18,814 bases of DNA from Candidatus Hydrogenedens sp. (GTDB lineage Bacteria > Hydrogenedentota > Hydrogenedentia > Hydrogenedentales > Hydrogenedentaceae): assembly GCA_035378955.1 (NCBI GenBank), contig DAOSUS010000057.1, positions 1 to 18,814 of the forward strand. Reading direction: 5' to 3'. Each line of letters starts with the position of its first letter. Position 1 is the first letter of the stretch. Of this stretch, positions 1-7,675 are shown in pieces. The notes beneath the pieces are model-generated. The model had not been told where the DNA came from. It was given only the letters and a program-made list of their open reading frames with translations, and ran no database searches. Made by a program: the position numbers and the translations under genes.

Positions 1-2
1 CA

Positions 3-92
3 TTACCTTCGACACATACAGCCAACAAAGGAGAGGTAGTCAATCCGAAGCAAGTTATTCCGTTAGATGATGAAGATTTGAAGGAATTTTAA
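3..92 (+). CDS. C-terminal tail of a methyl-accepting chemotaxis protein (partial, 5' end off window)
   Basis: An open frame enters from the left edge and ends at TAA 90-92. The visible 29 residues end in VIPLDDEDLKEF, preceded by a polar linker rich in Ala, Asn, Lys and Pro. MCPs commonly end this way: a flexible tail after the signalling coiled coil, closing with an acidic segment and a terminal Phe. No aromatic-x-x-aromatic CheR-tethering pentapeptide like NWETF is present, although the terminal Phe and acidic residues are similar in character. The position directly upstream of cheA supports a receptor gene. Only the tail is visible, so the sensor type cannot be told, and the assignment rests on the tail motif plus context. 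Confidence 0.6.
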   Translation, partial: LPSTHTANKGEVVNPKQVIPLDDEDLKEF

Positions 93-112
93 TACTGATG
101 ATGTGAATGGGA

Positions 113-149
113 CCCTATTCGTGGCTATAATATATAGCCACGAATAGGG
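113..149. terminator. Perfect 17-bp inverted repeat between the receptor gene and cheA
   Basis: Arms 113-129 (CCCTATTCGTGGCTATA) and 133-149 are exact reverse complements with a 3-base spacer. The hairpin lies 20 bases past the receptor stop codon and 75 bases before cheA. It would be a very stable RNA hairpin and could end or weaken transcription, or protect the mRNA 3' end. It lacks the T-run of a classical intrinsic terminator, because GGTAGTGGG follows on the plus strand. An operator for a dimeric regulator is an alternative. Confidence 0.5.
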
Positions 150-224
150 GGTAGTGGGTATGTTGTTTGTGCTAAAATAGTAAAAGCAAAGATTTGGATA
201 TGATAATTATATGGAGACTGATAT

Positions 225-3032
225 ATGGCAGAAACAGGTATCGAAACTACGGTAGAAAAACTGAGTGAGTTGGCAGTATTTGTAAGTCCTGGAGATTTGC
301 AGGAATTAGCACAAATGCATACTTGTTTGATAGAGATACGAGAATGGGCAAAGTCTCAGGGATTTAACAAAACAGCAATAGTAGCAGATAATAGTGCCGA
401 TTTAGTAGAAAAGATTGTCTTACAGGAAATAGATAATCCCGATGAAGCACTGAAAACTTTATCTCAGGTTATTAGTTGCTTTCAGCAAATAATTTTAGCA
501 AATGCAAGTGAAACTGAAATTGTTTATCCGGAAGAATTACAACAAAAGAAAATGAGAAATATAGTTGTTCAGGGTTCAGGTCAAGTACTTGAATTACCTG
601 AAAATGTAGACCCGGAAATATTTCAACAATTTATTCAGTCTCAGGATTCTAATCTGGAAGAGATGGAATCGTTATTACTAAGTTATAATAAAGGGGAAGA
701 GGATAAGGAAATAATCGCAGAACTGAAAAGGAAGGTTCACACCCTCAAAGGAGAGACCGGTATTTTAGGTTTAAATGATATTCAAGACTTATGCCACTTA
801 GCGGAAGACCGAATTGAGCAAGGTGTTACACAAGAATTGATTGATGATTTATTTGCATTGAAAGACTGGTTGAAAAAGAAATTTGATGCTATTGCCGGTA
901 AAGGAACCATGCCTCCGTTTCCAAATGAATTAAGAAGGAAATTATCGAAAGAGGCTCGGAAAGAAGAAGGAGAACAAACAGAAAAGAAAGTAACGGAGAT
1001 AAAAAAATTTGAGCCTAAAGTTTTAGAAGGAGACCTTGATTTAGTAAAGGATTTTGTTCAGGAAGCGACTGAACATCTGGATAACTGCGATGTTCATTTA
1101 CTCACACTGGAAACAGACCCTGAAGAAAGTGACGCATTAAATGCTGTGTTTCGTGCCTTTCATACAATTAAGGGGGTGTCCGGTTTTTTAGGATTGGATG
1201 AAATTAAACAAATATCCCATGAAGCAGAAAATTTATTAGACCGCGCCCGTAAAAAAGAATTATTACTTGTCGGAGATACTATAGATGTTGTTTTTGAAGC
1301 AGTAGATGCATTGAAAGAGTGTGTGGAAGCGGTTCGAAAGGCATTAACTACAGGCGAGCCCATAATGCCGAGAGAAAATTCTGGGGAATTAATTGAAAAT
1401 ATTCATCAGGTGCTACAGGGTAAAAAGATTACAACAATATCTCGTGAAAAGCCAAAGAAGAATATAGCCAAATTAGGCGAAATAATGGTAGGCTCTGAAT
1501 CTGTTTCTGAAGATAGTATACAAAGAGCTCTTACATTACAGAAAGGTCCGACGGAACCTGTAAAAGTAGGTGAAATATTGGTTAAATATAATGTAATTTC
1601 TTCCAAACAATTTGAAAAAGTTTTAGAATTACAGAAAAAAGAGTTTCCCAATAAACTTATAGGAGAACTTGTAGTAGAATTAGGATATGCTACCGAAGAA
1701 GACATCCAGAATGCATTAGAGAAACAAAAGCAATCTCAGGAACCTCCTAAATTAGGTGAATTGTTAATTCAAATAGGTGAAACCGATGCCAAAGAAGTTG
1801 TTCAAGCCCTTCGAACACAAAGGGCACAGACTTTAACACCACAAGCAACCATTGCAGAAGCAATAAAAGTAGATGCAAATCGGTTAGACCAACTTGTGGA
1901 TATGATTGGTGAGTTAGTTATTGCCGAATCTATGGTGGCAAGAGAGGTAGAATTACAAGGGGATTTATATACCGATTTGTCAAGACATGTGGGTCAATTA
2001 GATAAAATAACAAGAGAATTGCAACTTATGGCAATGTCTCTTCGCATGATTCCGATAAAAAGCACATTTCAGAAAATGGCACGATTGGTTCGTGATTTAT
2101 CCAAAAAAACAGGGAAATTGATAGAATTTCATACCAGTGGAGAAGATACGGAGTTAGACAAAACTGTAGTTGATAAGATAGGAGACCCACTTGTTCACAT
2201 GGTCCGAAATTCTGTAGACCATGGAATTGAAAGTAATCCGGAAGAACGAATAAAAAAGGGGAAACCGCCTATAGGAAATATATATCTTAGAGCTTACCAC
2301 TCTGGGGGAAATATACATATACAAGTAGAAGATGATGGGGCGGGACTTAATCGAGAAGCCATTATAAAAAAGGCAATTGAAAGAGGACTTATTCGTTCTG
2401 AAGAGGGTCTTTCAGACCGTGAAATATGGAACCTCATATTTAAACCGGGTTTTTCTACGGCACAGGTAGTAACAGAGGTATCCGGTCGAGGTGTAGGAAT
2501 GGATGTAGTTAAAAAGAATATAGAGGCTTTAAGAGGCCAGGTAGATATTCAATCTACACCCGGACAAGGAACGGTGTTTACCATACGCTTACCGTTGACA
2601 TTGGCAATTATTGATGGTATGGTAGTCCGTGTTGGAGCAGAACGATATATTATTCCAACATTATCTATTATTATTTCCCTTCGACCTACAGAAAAAGAAA
2701 TAAACACCGTTGTGGGAAAAGGGGAAGTCCTTTCATTTCATGGAAAATTAATCAATTTGTATAGATTAAATAGATTGTTTAATATTCCTAACGCAGTCGA
2801 AAATTATACCGATGGGACTGTGGTAGTTGTAGAAGCAGGAAATACACAAATTGGTTTATTGGTAGATGAGATATTGGGTCAACAGCAAATTGTTATTAAA
2901 TCTTTGGGAGAAGCATTAAAAGGTGTTCCTGGAATCGCAGGGGGAGCCATTATGCCGGACGGGAAGGTAGGTCTTATTTTAGATATTGCTGGAATATTAA
3001 AAGTAGCAGAAGAATCTGTTACTTTTGTATAA
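225..3032 (+). CDS. cheA: Chemotaxis histidine kinase CheA with two Hpt domains and four MshEN-like repeats
   Basis: This is the central kinase of the chemosensory array. It autophosphorylates on Hpt histidines and passes phosphate to CheY and CheB. The order over 935 residues is: a helical N-terminal region (1-110); Hpt1 with HTLKG (H172); Hpt2 with HTIKG (H313); four 24-residue motifs at 416-439, 447-470, 478-501 and 509-532; the dimerisation helices (about 548-620); and the ATPase domain. The ATPase shows the N box around N662, G1 box DDGAG (703-707), F box FKPGF and G2 box GRGVGMD (754-760). A CheW-like P5 domain (about 793-930) binds CheW and receptors. No separate P2 domain is recognised, and the repeats sit where it would be. 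At 935 residues it is longer than the roughly 650 of enteric CheA. GGAG (213-216) lies 8 bases before the ATG. cheW follows after a short gap. Confidence 0.97.
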   Translation: MAETGIETTVEKLSELAVFVSPGDLQELAQMHTCLIEIREWAKSQGFNKTAIVADNSADLVEKIVLQEIDNPDEALKTLSQVISCFQQIILANASETEIVYPEELQQKKMRNIVVQGSGQVLELPENVDPEIFQQFIQSQDSNLEEMESLLLSYNKGEEDKEIIAELKRKVHTLKGETGILGLNDIQDLCHLAEDRIEQGVTQELIDDLFALKDWLKKKFDAIAGKGTMPPFPNELRRKLSKEARKEEGEQTEKKVTEIKKFEPKVLEGDLDLVKDFVQEATEHLDNCDVHLLTLETDPEESDALNAVFRAFHTIKGVSGFLGLDEIKQISHEAENLLDRARKKELLLVGDTIDVVFEAVDALKECVEAVRKALTTGEPIMPRENSGELIENIHQVLQGKKITTISREKPKKNIAKLGEIMVGSESVSEDSIQRALTLQKGPTEPVKVGEILVKYNVISSKQFEKVLELQKKEFPNKLIGELVVELGYATEEDIQNALEKQKQSQEPPKLGELLIQIGETDAKEVVQALRTQRAQTLTPQATIAEAIKVDANRLDQLVDMIGELVIAESMVAREVELQGDLYTDLSRHVGQLDKITRELQLMAMSLRMIPIKSTFQKMARLVRDLSKKTGKLIEFHTSGEDTELDKTVVDKIGDPLVHMVRNSVDHGIESNPEERIKKGKPPIGNIYLRAYHSGGNIHIQVEDDGAGLNREAIIKKAIERGLIRSEEGLSDREIWNLIFKPGFSTAQVVTEVSGRGVGMDVVKKNIEALRGQVDIQSTPGQGTVFTIRLPLTLAIIDGMVVRVGAERYIIPTLSIIISLRPTEKEINTVVGKGEVLSFHGKLINLYRLNRLFNIPNAVENYTDGTVVVVEAGNTQIGLLVDEILGQQQIVIKSLGEALKGVPGIAGGAIMPDGKVGLILDIAGILKVAEESVTFV

Positions 3033-3080
3033 GTATAAAGATTGTGTAAAATAAATAAAAGAAACAGAAGGAATGTAGCC

Positions 3081-3584
3081 ATGACAGAACAAGAGAAAAC
3101 CACAGGCAAGCATGATTTAAAATCATTGGCAGGTAAGTATCTTACATTTAAATTATCCCATGAGACCTATGGGATAGAGATACTGAAGGTTCAAGAAATT
3201 ATTGGATTAATGAGCATCACATCCATTCCAAGAACACCCAATTTTGTAAGAGGTGTAATTAATTTACGAGGCAAAGTAATTCCTGTTATCGAACTTCGTA
3301 AGAAATTTGATATGGAAACTGTGGAAGATACAGACCATACCTGTATAATCGTTGTTCAGGTAATGGGAAGTGGTAGTCCTATAACTATGGGTGTAATCGT
3401 AGATGAAGTGTCAGAGGTTGTAGACATAGCAGAAAATCAAATAGAACCCGCTCCATCCTTTGGTGCAAGTATTGACACAGCATTTATTATGGCAATGGGG
3501 AAATTAGGTGAAGCAGTTGTTATACTCTTGGATATTGACAAAGTATTAACTGCAAATGAGATACAAAGTCTGAGTTCTATTTAA
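3081..3584 (+). CDS. cheW: Chemotaxis coupling protein CheW
   Basis: CheW bridges receptors and the CheA P5 domain in the cytoplasmic array. The 167-residue protein is a single CheW-like domain, with the typical run YLTFKLSHETYGIEILKVQE near the start, the IPRTPNFVRGVINLRGKVIPVIELR-type core (split here only by wording) and a C-terminal ILLDIDKVL strand. I chose the ATG at 3081 because AGAAGGAA (3066-3073) lies 7 bases upstream. An in-frame ATG at 3042 would add 13 basic residues but has no ribosome site and nearly touches the cheA stop. Length and motif content match the family. It lies directly downstream of cheA, the usual arrangement. Confidence 0.95.
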   Translation: MTEQEKTTGKHDLKSLAGKYLTFKLSHETYGIEILKVQEIIGLMSITSIPRTPNFVRGVINLRGKVIPVIELRKKFDMETVEDTDHTCIIVVQVMGSGSPITMGVIVDEVSEVVDIAENQIEPAPSFGASIDTAFIMAMGKLGEAVVILLDIDKVLTANEIQSLSSI

Positions 3585-3626
3585 TAAACTTTAAATAAAT
3601 TATAATTTTAATTGTAAGGGAGATAT

Positions 3627-3647
3627 ATGAAGGCTGAGAATATAAAT
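3627..3647 (+). pseudogene. cheX: 5' fragment of cheX (start codon plus 7 codons), cut off by the insertion sequence
   Basis: A good ribosome site (AAGGGAG, 3616-3622) precedes ATG 3627. The first seven codons read MKAENIN. They are followed directly by the left end of the insertion sequence at 3648, into which the frame runs for 39 further codons before TAA at 3765-3767. Joined to position 4987, the frame reads MKAENIN-PFIESVYDLF, the expected CheX beginning (M...INPFI). This ties the orphan ribosome site and start codon to the rest of cheX 1.3 kb away. Confidence 0.82.
3644..3647. repeat. Target-site duplication AAAT, left copy
   Basis: AAAT at 3644-3647 matches AAAT at 4983-4986 directly outside the other end of the insertion sequence. 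A 4-bp duplication is usual for the IS5 group. A short A/T repeat alone is weak, but deleting one copy with the element restores the cheX reading frame exactly. Confidence 0.65.
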
Positions 3648-4982
3648 GAAACCTCTGAACAAATAGGGTTTTTAGTTTTTGGATTAAACTGTAAAATGAT
3701 TATACCGTTTTTGGAGAGAAAAAATCGCTTTGGGAAGGAAAAATCTTTTTCTATAACCAATAATTAAGTTTTTCTTATCGCTTTTTTGTTCTTTTTTCCT
3801 CTTTTTTATCTCCTTTTATTCTTTTAAGCACACGCCACCTGCACTCCCTTCTTTATCATCCCATAGCACCGCTTCAAATTATACATCGCCATCAATAAAA
3901 AGTGATACGCTCCGTTCTTTTCTAAGCCCCGGAACCGACATACCCGATACCCCATCCACCTCTTTATTATCGCAAAGGGCAATTCTACAATCCCTCGTAC
4001 CTTCGCTATCTCCGCATTCTCTTTCCTCACCGCCTCCGATAACTCCCCTTCCCCTCGTACTCGCCTCCGTATCACCCGATACTTTATACCACGCTCCTTA
4101 CACTTCGCCTCCCGTTCCTTCGACATATACCCGCTGTCTCCATACAATTCCTCTACCTCCACACCTTCCAGCAATTCCTCCAACTGCTGACTATCATGCA
4201 CCGACGCCGAACTCGTGCTTATTCGCTTGACCAAACCTCGCCTGTCTGTTAGGATGTGTAACTTGTAGCCATAATAAATCTGTTCTCGTTTTTTCGTATA
4301 CCCCGCCTCCTCATCATATTCCTGCTTCTCCTTCTTACCCCCTTCGACCTCCTTCAGCCTCGGTCTCGCCGTCGAAATTATCGTCGCATCTACTATCTGA
4401 CCTCCTCGCAATATGAACCCTTGCTCATCCATCTTACTTCGAACCAAGTCAAATATCCACTTCATTAACCCCATTCGTATCATCTTATTCCGAAACTTAC
4501 ATAGCGTCGTCTCATCCGGCACTACTCCCTCCAGCCCAATACCTAAAAAAGAACGAAAGGATAACCTATCTCCTATCAATTCCTCCGTCTGCGGGTCCGA
4601 TAAAGCATACCACGCTTGTAAAAACAAACTGCCAACTAATACCCGACACGGAAGCGAAGGACGACCTTGCTGACCCCGGTTCGGCTTATACACCCCTACC
4701 TCAATACACTTCCGCTCTATCTCTTCCCATGGGATAATCCGCTCCATCTGTTCTAAAAATTTCCCCTTGGGAGTTGATCTCTGTAAGGATAATTCATACT
4801 CCGCAAAACTCATCTGTTGCTCTTGTCCTTGCATAGTATACGCTCCTCTTATTAAAGTTTATTATCTCGCTATTTCCTACCTATATTATTAATACATCTC
4901 CCTCCCTCTTTCGTTTCATTTTCCCTCTTATCTCCCTCTGTATTACAATAATTAAAAAATAAAACATTTATTCAGAGATCCC
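3648..4982 (-). mobile_element. IS5-family insertion sequence, about 1335 bp, inserted in cheX
   Basis: The ends are imperfect inverted repeats of 17 bp: GAAACCTCTGAACAAAT at the left, and GGGATCTCTGAATAAAT read inward from the right. They match at 13 of 17 positions, and all mismatches are transitions. The element is flanked by AAAT duplications and carries one transposase on the minus strand. About 176 bases lie beyond the transposase stop and about 148 before its start; both stretches are very pyrimidine-rich on the plus strand. The exact ends rest on the match of three signals: the repeats, the duplication and the restored cheX frame. No second copy is in this window. Confidence 0.85.
3824..4834 (-). 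CDS. IS5-family DDE transposase
   Basis: The enzyme cuts and joins the ends of its own element. The 336-residue protein has an N-terminal IS5-type domain (about 50-125), including the VPDETTLCKFRN segment. A DDE catalytic domain follows, with candidate residues D149 (in IVDAT), D233 (in YGDSGY) and E284 (in IVELPF), and the later RWMGYRVCRFRGLEKN segment typical of the group. Its ATG is preceded by GAGGAG about 8 bases away. No frameshift or internal stop is seen, so it may be active. The codons are visibly richer in G and C than those of the chemotaxis genes, and the coding strand is strongly purine-rich, consistent with recent arrival. It reads against the chemotaxis operon. Confidence 0.95.
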   Translation of the reverse strand: MQGQEQQMSFAEYELSLQRSTPKGKFLEQMERIIPWEEIERKCIEVGVYKPNRGQQGRPSLPCRVLVGSLFLQAWYALSDPQTEELIGDRLSFRSFLGIGLEGVVPDETTLCKFRNKMIRMGLMKWIFDLVRSKMDEQGFILRGGQIVDATIISTARPRLKEVEGGKKEKQEYDEEAGYTKKREQIYYGYKLHILTDRRGLVKRISTSSASVHDSQQLEELLEGVEVEELYGDSGYMSKEREAKCKERGIKYRVIRRRVRGEGELSEAVRKENAEIAKVRGIVELPFAIIKRWMGYRVCRFRGLEKNGAYHFLLMAMYNLKRCYGMIKKGVQVACA

Positions 4983-4986
4983 AAAT
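4983..4986. repeat. Target-site duplication AAAT, right copy
   Basis: This is the second copy of the 4-bp AAAT found at 3644-3647, directly outside the right inverted repeat. It falls one base out of codon phase with its partner copy only because it is the duplicated part. Removing it rejoins the cheX codons AAT and CCT in frame. Confidence 0.65.
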
Positions 4987-5433
4987 CCTTTTATAGAGAG
5001 TGTATATGATTTGTTTTCCACCATGTTAAATGCAAAAGCGGAAAGGAAAAATGTGGGGATTGCAAAATCAGCCAATCCAAGGGACATAATGGCACTAATC
5101 GGGATAAGTGGAAGGGTCCGTGGAATGGTTGCTCTTGCGTTTCCTGTTTCTACCGCTCTTGCTATGGTAAATAAATTGTTAAATGCAGATATAAAAATTA
5201 TGGATGATACCGTATCTGACGCTATTGCTGAAATGGTGAATATTGTGGCAGGAGGTGCAAAAGCAAGATTGAATACAGGTGATGAAAAGCCCTTAGATTT
5301 GAGTTTACCCACTGTAGTTCGTGGTGGCGATTTTTCGGTAGAGTATCCTACAAATTCTGTATGGATAGAAATAAATTTTGATAGTGAATTGGGTCCGTTT
5401 ACATTACGGGTCACATTTGAACCTGAAAAATAG
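4987..5433 (+). pseudogene. cheX: 3' part of cheX, CheY-phosphate phosphatase, separated from its start by the insertion sequence
   Basis: CheX removes phosphate from CheY-P. The fragment encodes PFIESVYDLF and then a full CheX-type domain: the GISGRVRGMVALAFP strand pair, the helix with the catalytic E-x-x-N motif (EMVN, from codon 82 of this fragment), and the SLPTVV strand. There is no ATG at its 5' end. The open frame begins after TAA 4960-4962 inside the insertion sequence. Possible re-starts are TTG 5011 (weak GAGAG upstream) or ATG 5023, giving about 140 or 136 residues without the first helix. The intact protein would be 155 residues. Function is therefore doubtful but not excluded. 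cheY follows 16 bases later. Confidence 0.85.
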
Positions 5434-5449
5434 AAACGAGGTGTAAACA

Positions 5450-5818
5450 ATGAGAGCATTGGTTGTTGATGACTCCGCAGTAATGAGAAAGGTATTAATA
5501 GGGGCATTGAGTCGTGCGAATATAAATGAGGTTGACCAGGCAGCAGATGGAGCAGAAGCCGTTCAGGCTGTCCAACAAAATGAATACGATATTATTCTTA
5601 TGGATTGGAATATGCCCAATATGTTAGGAATTGACGCTTTGAAAGCCATTCGTGAAATGGGCAAAACAATGCCGATTATTATGGTCACAACGGAAGCAGA
5701 AAAAAGTAGAGTTTTAGAAGCATTAAAGGCAGGTGCGACTAATTATGTAATTAAACCTTTCGAACCTAACACTATCGTGGGAAAAATTCAAGAAGTCTTA
5801 AACAAAAGTAAAGGCTAA
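5450..5818 (+). CDS. cheY: Chemotaxis response regulator CheY
   Basis: A single-domain receiver of 122 residues that carries phosphate from CheA to its target, a flagellar switch or another motor. It has the acidic pair D7-D8, the phosphoacceptor D52 in MDWNMP, the conserved Thr in MVTT (T80) and K102 in the KPF motif. There is no output domain. GAGG lies about 10 bases before the ATG. It follows the cheX fragment, its natural phosphatase partner. Transcription from the operon promoter must now cross the insertion sequence to reach it, so polarity is possible. Confidence 0.95.
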   Translation: MRALVVDDSAVMRKVLIGALSRANINEVDQAADGAEAVQAVQQNEYDIILMDWNMPNMLGIDALKAIREMGKTMPIIMVTTEAEKSRVLEALKAGATNYVIKPFEPNTIVGKIQEVLNKSKG

Positions 5819-5837
5819 TAGAAAAACGAGAAAATAA

Positions 5838-6347
5838 ATGTCAAAAGAATTGACATCGTATCAACAGGTATTTATTGAACCGGGGTATATTTATCTTCCA
5901 ACTGTTCCTACAAATTTATATGCTGTTTTAGGGTCATGTGTATCTGTTTGTTTATGGGATAAAAAATTAAAGATAGGAGGGATGAACCATTTTCTCTATC
6001 CAAGTGTATCGTCAAAAGACAAAGCCACTTCGCAATATGGTAATGTGGCAACACTTCAATTAATACAAATGATGGAAAAGGCAGGAGCCAAAACAAATTC
6101 AATTTTTGCTCAAATTGTGGGAGGTGCTGTTCCTCCTTTTAACAGTAAAAATAAAGATATTGGCAAAGATAATGTAGAAATAGCCCGAAAAATTTTGAGA
6201 AGTAAGGGTATAAAAATTGTATCAGAAGATGTAGGCGGGAACATGGGTAGAAAAATTGTTTTTAATAGTTATACAGGCCATATAATGGTTTTAAAGGTTT
6301 ATCAAATACGCAAAGATGATTGGATATTAGAATTACCTGAAGAATAA
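5838..6347 (+). CDS. cheD: Receptor glutamine deamidase CheD, first copy
   Basis: CheD deamidates glutamines on receptors and in some bacteria binds CheC/CheX. The 169-residue protein has the catalytic-type cysteine in LGSC (C34) and the histidine in GGMNHF (H51), followed by the GGA and SEDVGGNMGR motifs of the family. The residue five before the Cys, where the proteobacterial-type family often has Thr (TVLGSC), is Ala here (YAVLGSC), so the classical Cys-His-Thr triad may be incomplete. It lies 19 bases after cheY, with only a weak ribosome site. A second, divergent CheD is encoded 0.8 kb downstream. Confidence 0.92.
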   Translation: MSKELTSYQQVFIEPGYIYLPTVPTNLYAVLGSCVSVCLWDKKLKIGGMNHFLYPSVSSKDKATSQYGNVATLQLIQMMEKAGAKTNSIFAQIVGGAVPPFNSKNKDIGKDNVEIARKILRSKGIKIVSEDVGGNMGRKIVFNSYTGHIMVLKVYQIRKDDWILELPEE

Positions 6348-6355
6348 AAGATAAT

Positions 6356-7159
6356 ATGGATAACAACTTATTTAACAAATTTCGGCAATTAATATATGAA
6401 GTCAGTGGTATTCATTTAAGTGACCAGAAAAAAGCCCTTGTAGTGGGAAGACTTTCAAAAAGAATTCATACTTTGGGAATAAATGATTTTAAGGATTATT
6501 ATGAATATGTAATAAATGACAAATCAGGACAAGAAATTATTAAACTGATAGACTATATTTCAACAAATGTAACTCATTTTTTTAGAGAAAGTGACCATTT
6601 TGACTTTTTGAAAGAGAAATTAATTGAGTGGAAAGAAGAGGGACAAACGAAATTTCGGATATGGTCAGCTGCATGCTCTACAGGAGAAGAGCCCTATACC
6701 ATTGCTATTACAGCAATGGAAGCCCTTAATAGTACTTTTGTAGATTTAAAAATTCTTGCTACAGACATATCTACACGAGTATTGGAACAATGTAAAAAGG
6801 GGGAATATTATGCTCATAAAGTAGATAATATTCCAGGTTATTTATTACAAAAATATTTTGAAAAAAAGAAAGTTAATAATGATTGGGTATATGTAGTATC
6901 CGATAGAATTAAAAAGTTAATTACATTTTCGAGGTTAAATTTGATAGAAGCTCCCTATCCTATGAAAGGACCTTTTGATGTTATATTTTGTAGAAATGTA
7001 ATGATATATTTTGATGAAAAAGTAAGAAACACATTGGTTAATGAAATGTATCGGCTTCTCAAACCTAAGGGGTATTTATTCGTTGGACATTCCGAAAGTA
7101 TTACATCCACGCAGACAGGATTTCGAATAGTAAAGCCTTCTGTTTACTATAAACCATAG
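6356..7159 (+). CDS. cheR: Chemotaxis protein methyltransferase CheR
   Basis: CheR transfers methyl groups from S-adenosylmethionine to receptor glutamates in the cytoplasm. The 267 residues comprise the N-terminal helical CheR domain (about 1-75) ending in TNVTHFFRE, then the methyltransferase fold. That fold has the SAM-binding loop WSAACSTGEEPY (103-114), the acidic residue in LATDIS (134-139), FCRNVMIYFD (211-220) and GHSES (244-248). Length is ordinary and there is no extra TPR domain. It starts 8 bases after the cheD stop with little ribosome site, which suggests translational coupling. Confidence 0.96.
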   Translation: MDNNLFNKFRQLIYEVSGIHLSDQKKALVVGRLSKRIHTLGINDFKDYYEYVINDKSGQEIIKLIDYISTNVTHFFRESDHFDFLKEKLIEWKEEGQTKFRIWSAACSTGEEPYTIAITAMEALNSTFVDLKILATDISTRVLEQCKKGEYYAHKVDNIPGYLLQKYFEKKKVNNDWVYVVSDRIKKLITFSRLNLIEAPYPMKGPFDVIFCRNVMIYFDEKVRNTLVNEMYRLLKPKGYLFVGHSESITSTQTGFRIVKPSVYYKP

Positions 7160-7184
7160 ATTTAGATATTAAAGGTATCGCAAA

Positions 7185-7661
7185 GTGTTAATTACTGTAA
7201 ATATATCGGATATGAAAGTTTCCAGCAACCCGGAAGATGTATTAGTCACCTATTCTCTGGGTTCTTGTGTAGGTGTAACTTTATATGACCCTCTCCAAAA
7301 AATAGGTGGACTTATTCTTTGTATGTTACCTTTATCAAAAGTTGACCCAGAACGGGCAAAAGAAGTCCCGTACATGTTTGTTGATACAGGCTTGCCTCTA
7401 ATGTTACAAACGCTAATTAATATGGGTGCTAATAAGAATAGAATCGTAGCAAAAGTAGCAGGAGGTGCTGTTTTGCTGGATGACAATGGAATGTTTCGAA
7501 TCGGAGAAAGAAATCATATTGTAGTGAGAAAACTCCTTTGGAAAAATAATATACTAATCTCATCGGAAGATGTTGGTGGAACAATAGCAAGAACTGTATA
7601 CTTACAAATTAATGATGGTAAAACGATAATTAAAAGTGCCGGGAAAGAATATGAATTATAA
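7185..7661 (+). CDS. cheD: CheD-family protein, second copy, catalytic His replaced by Leu
   Basis: A 158-residue CheD-fold protein starting at GTG, with AAAGG (7171-7175) 9 bases upstream. It keeps the Thr (VTYSLGSC, six before the Cys) and the Cys. Where CheD proteins have GG-x-x-H-x-MLP, this one reads GGLILCMLP: Leu, codon CTT, one base from CAT. It retains VAGGA, the RIGERN segment and SEDVGGT. It belongs to a different CheD subtype from the copy at 5838. If the His is essential it is not a deamidase, and it could instead be a binding partner of CheC/CheX-type phosphatases, as known for CheD in Bacillus. That role is inferred. Confidence 0.88.
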   Translation: MLITVNISDMKVSSNPEDVLVTYSLGSCVGVTLYDPLQKIGGLILCMLPLSKVDPERAKEVPYMFVDTGLPLMLQTLINMGANKNRIVAKVAGGAVLLDDNGMFRIGERNHIVVRKLLWKNNILISSEDVGGTIARTVYLQINDGKTIIKSAGKEYEL

Positions 7662-7675
7662 TCAGGAAAAATAAC

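Noticed and set aside
1406..1705. Minus-strand reading frame inside cheA
   Set aside because: It lies opposite the repeat array, whose regular amino-acid period explains the openness. It has no ribosome site or family match.
3042..3080. Upstream in-frame start for cheW
   Set aside because: No ribosome site precedes it. The added 13 residues are basic and unlike CheW, while ATG 3081 has AGAAGGAA at good spacing.
3627..3767. 46-residue reading frame with a good ribosome site after cheW
   Set aside because: Only its first seven codons are original cheX. The rest runs into the insertion sequence, so it is a stub and not a gene.
4413..4673. Plus-strand reading frame opposite the transposase
   Set aside because: It is the antisense of a well-conserved transposase region and resembles no protein.
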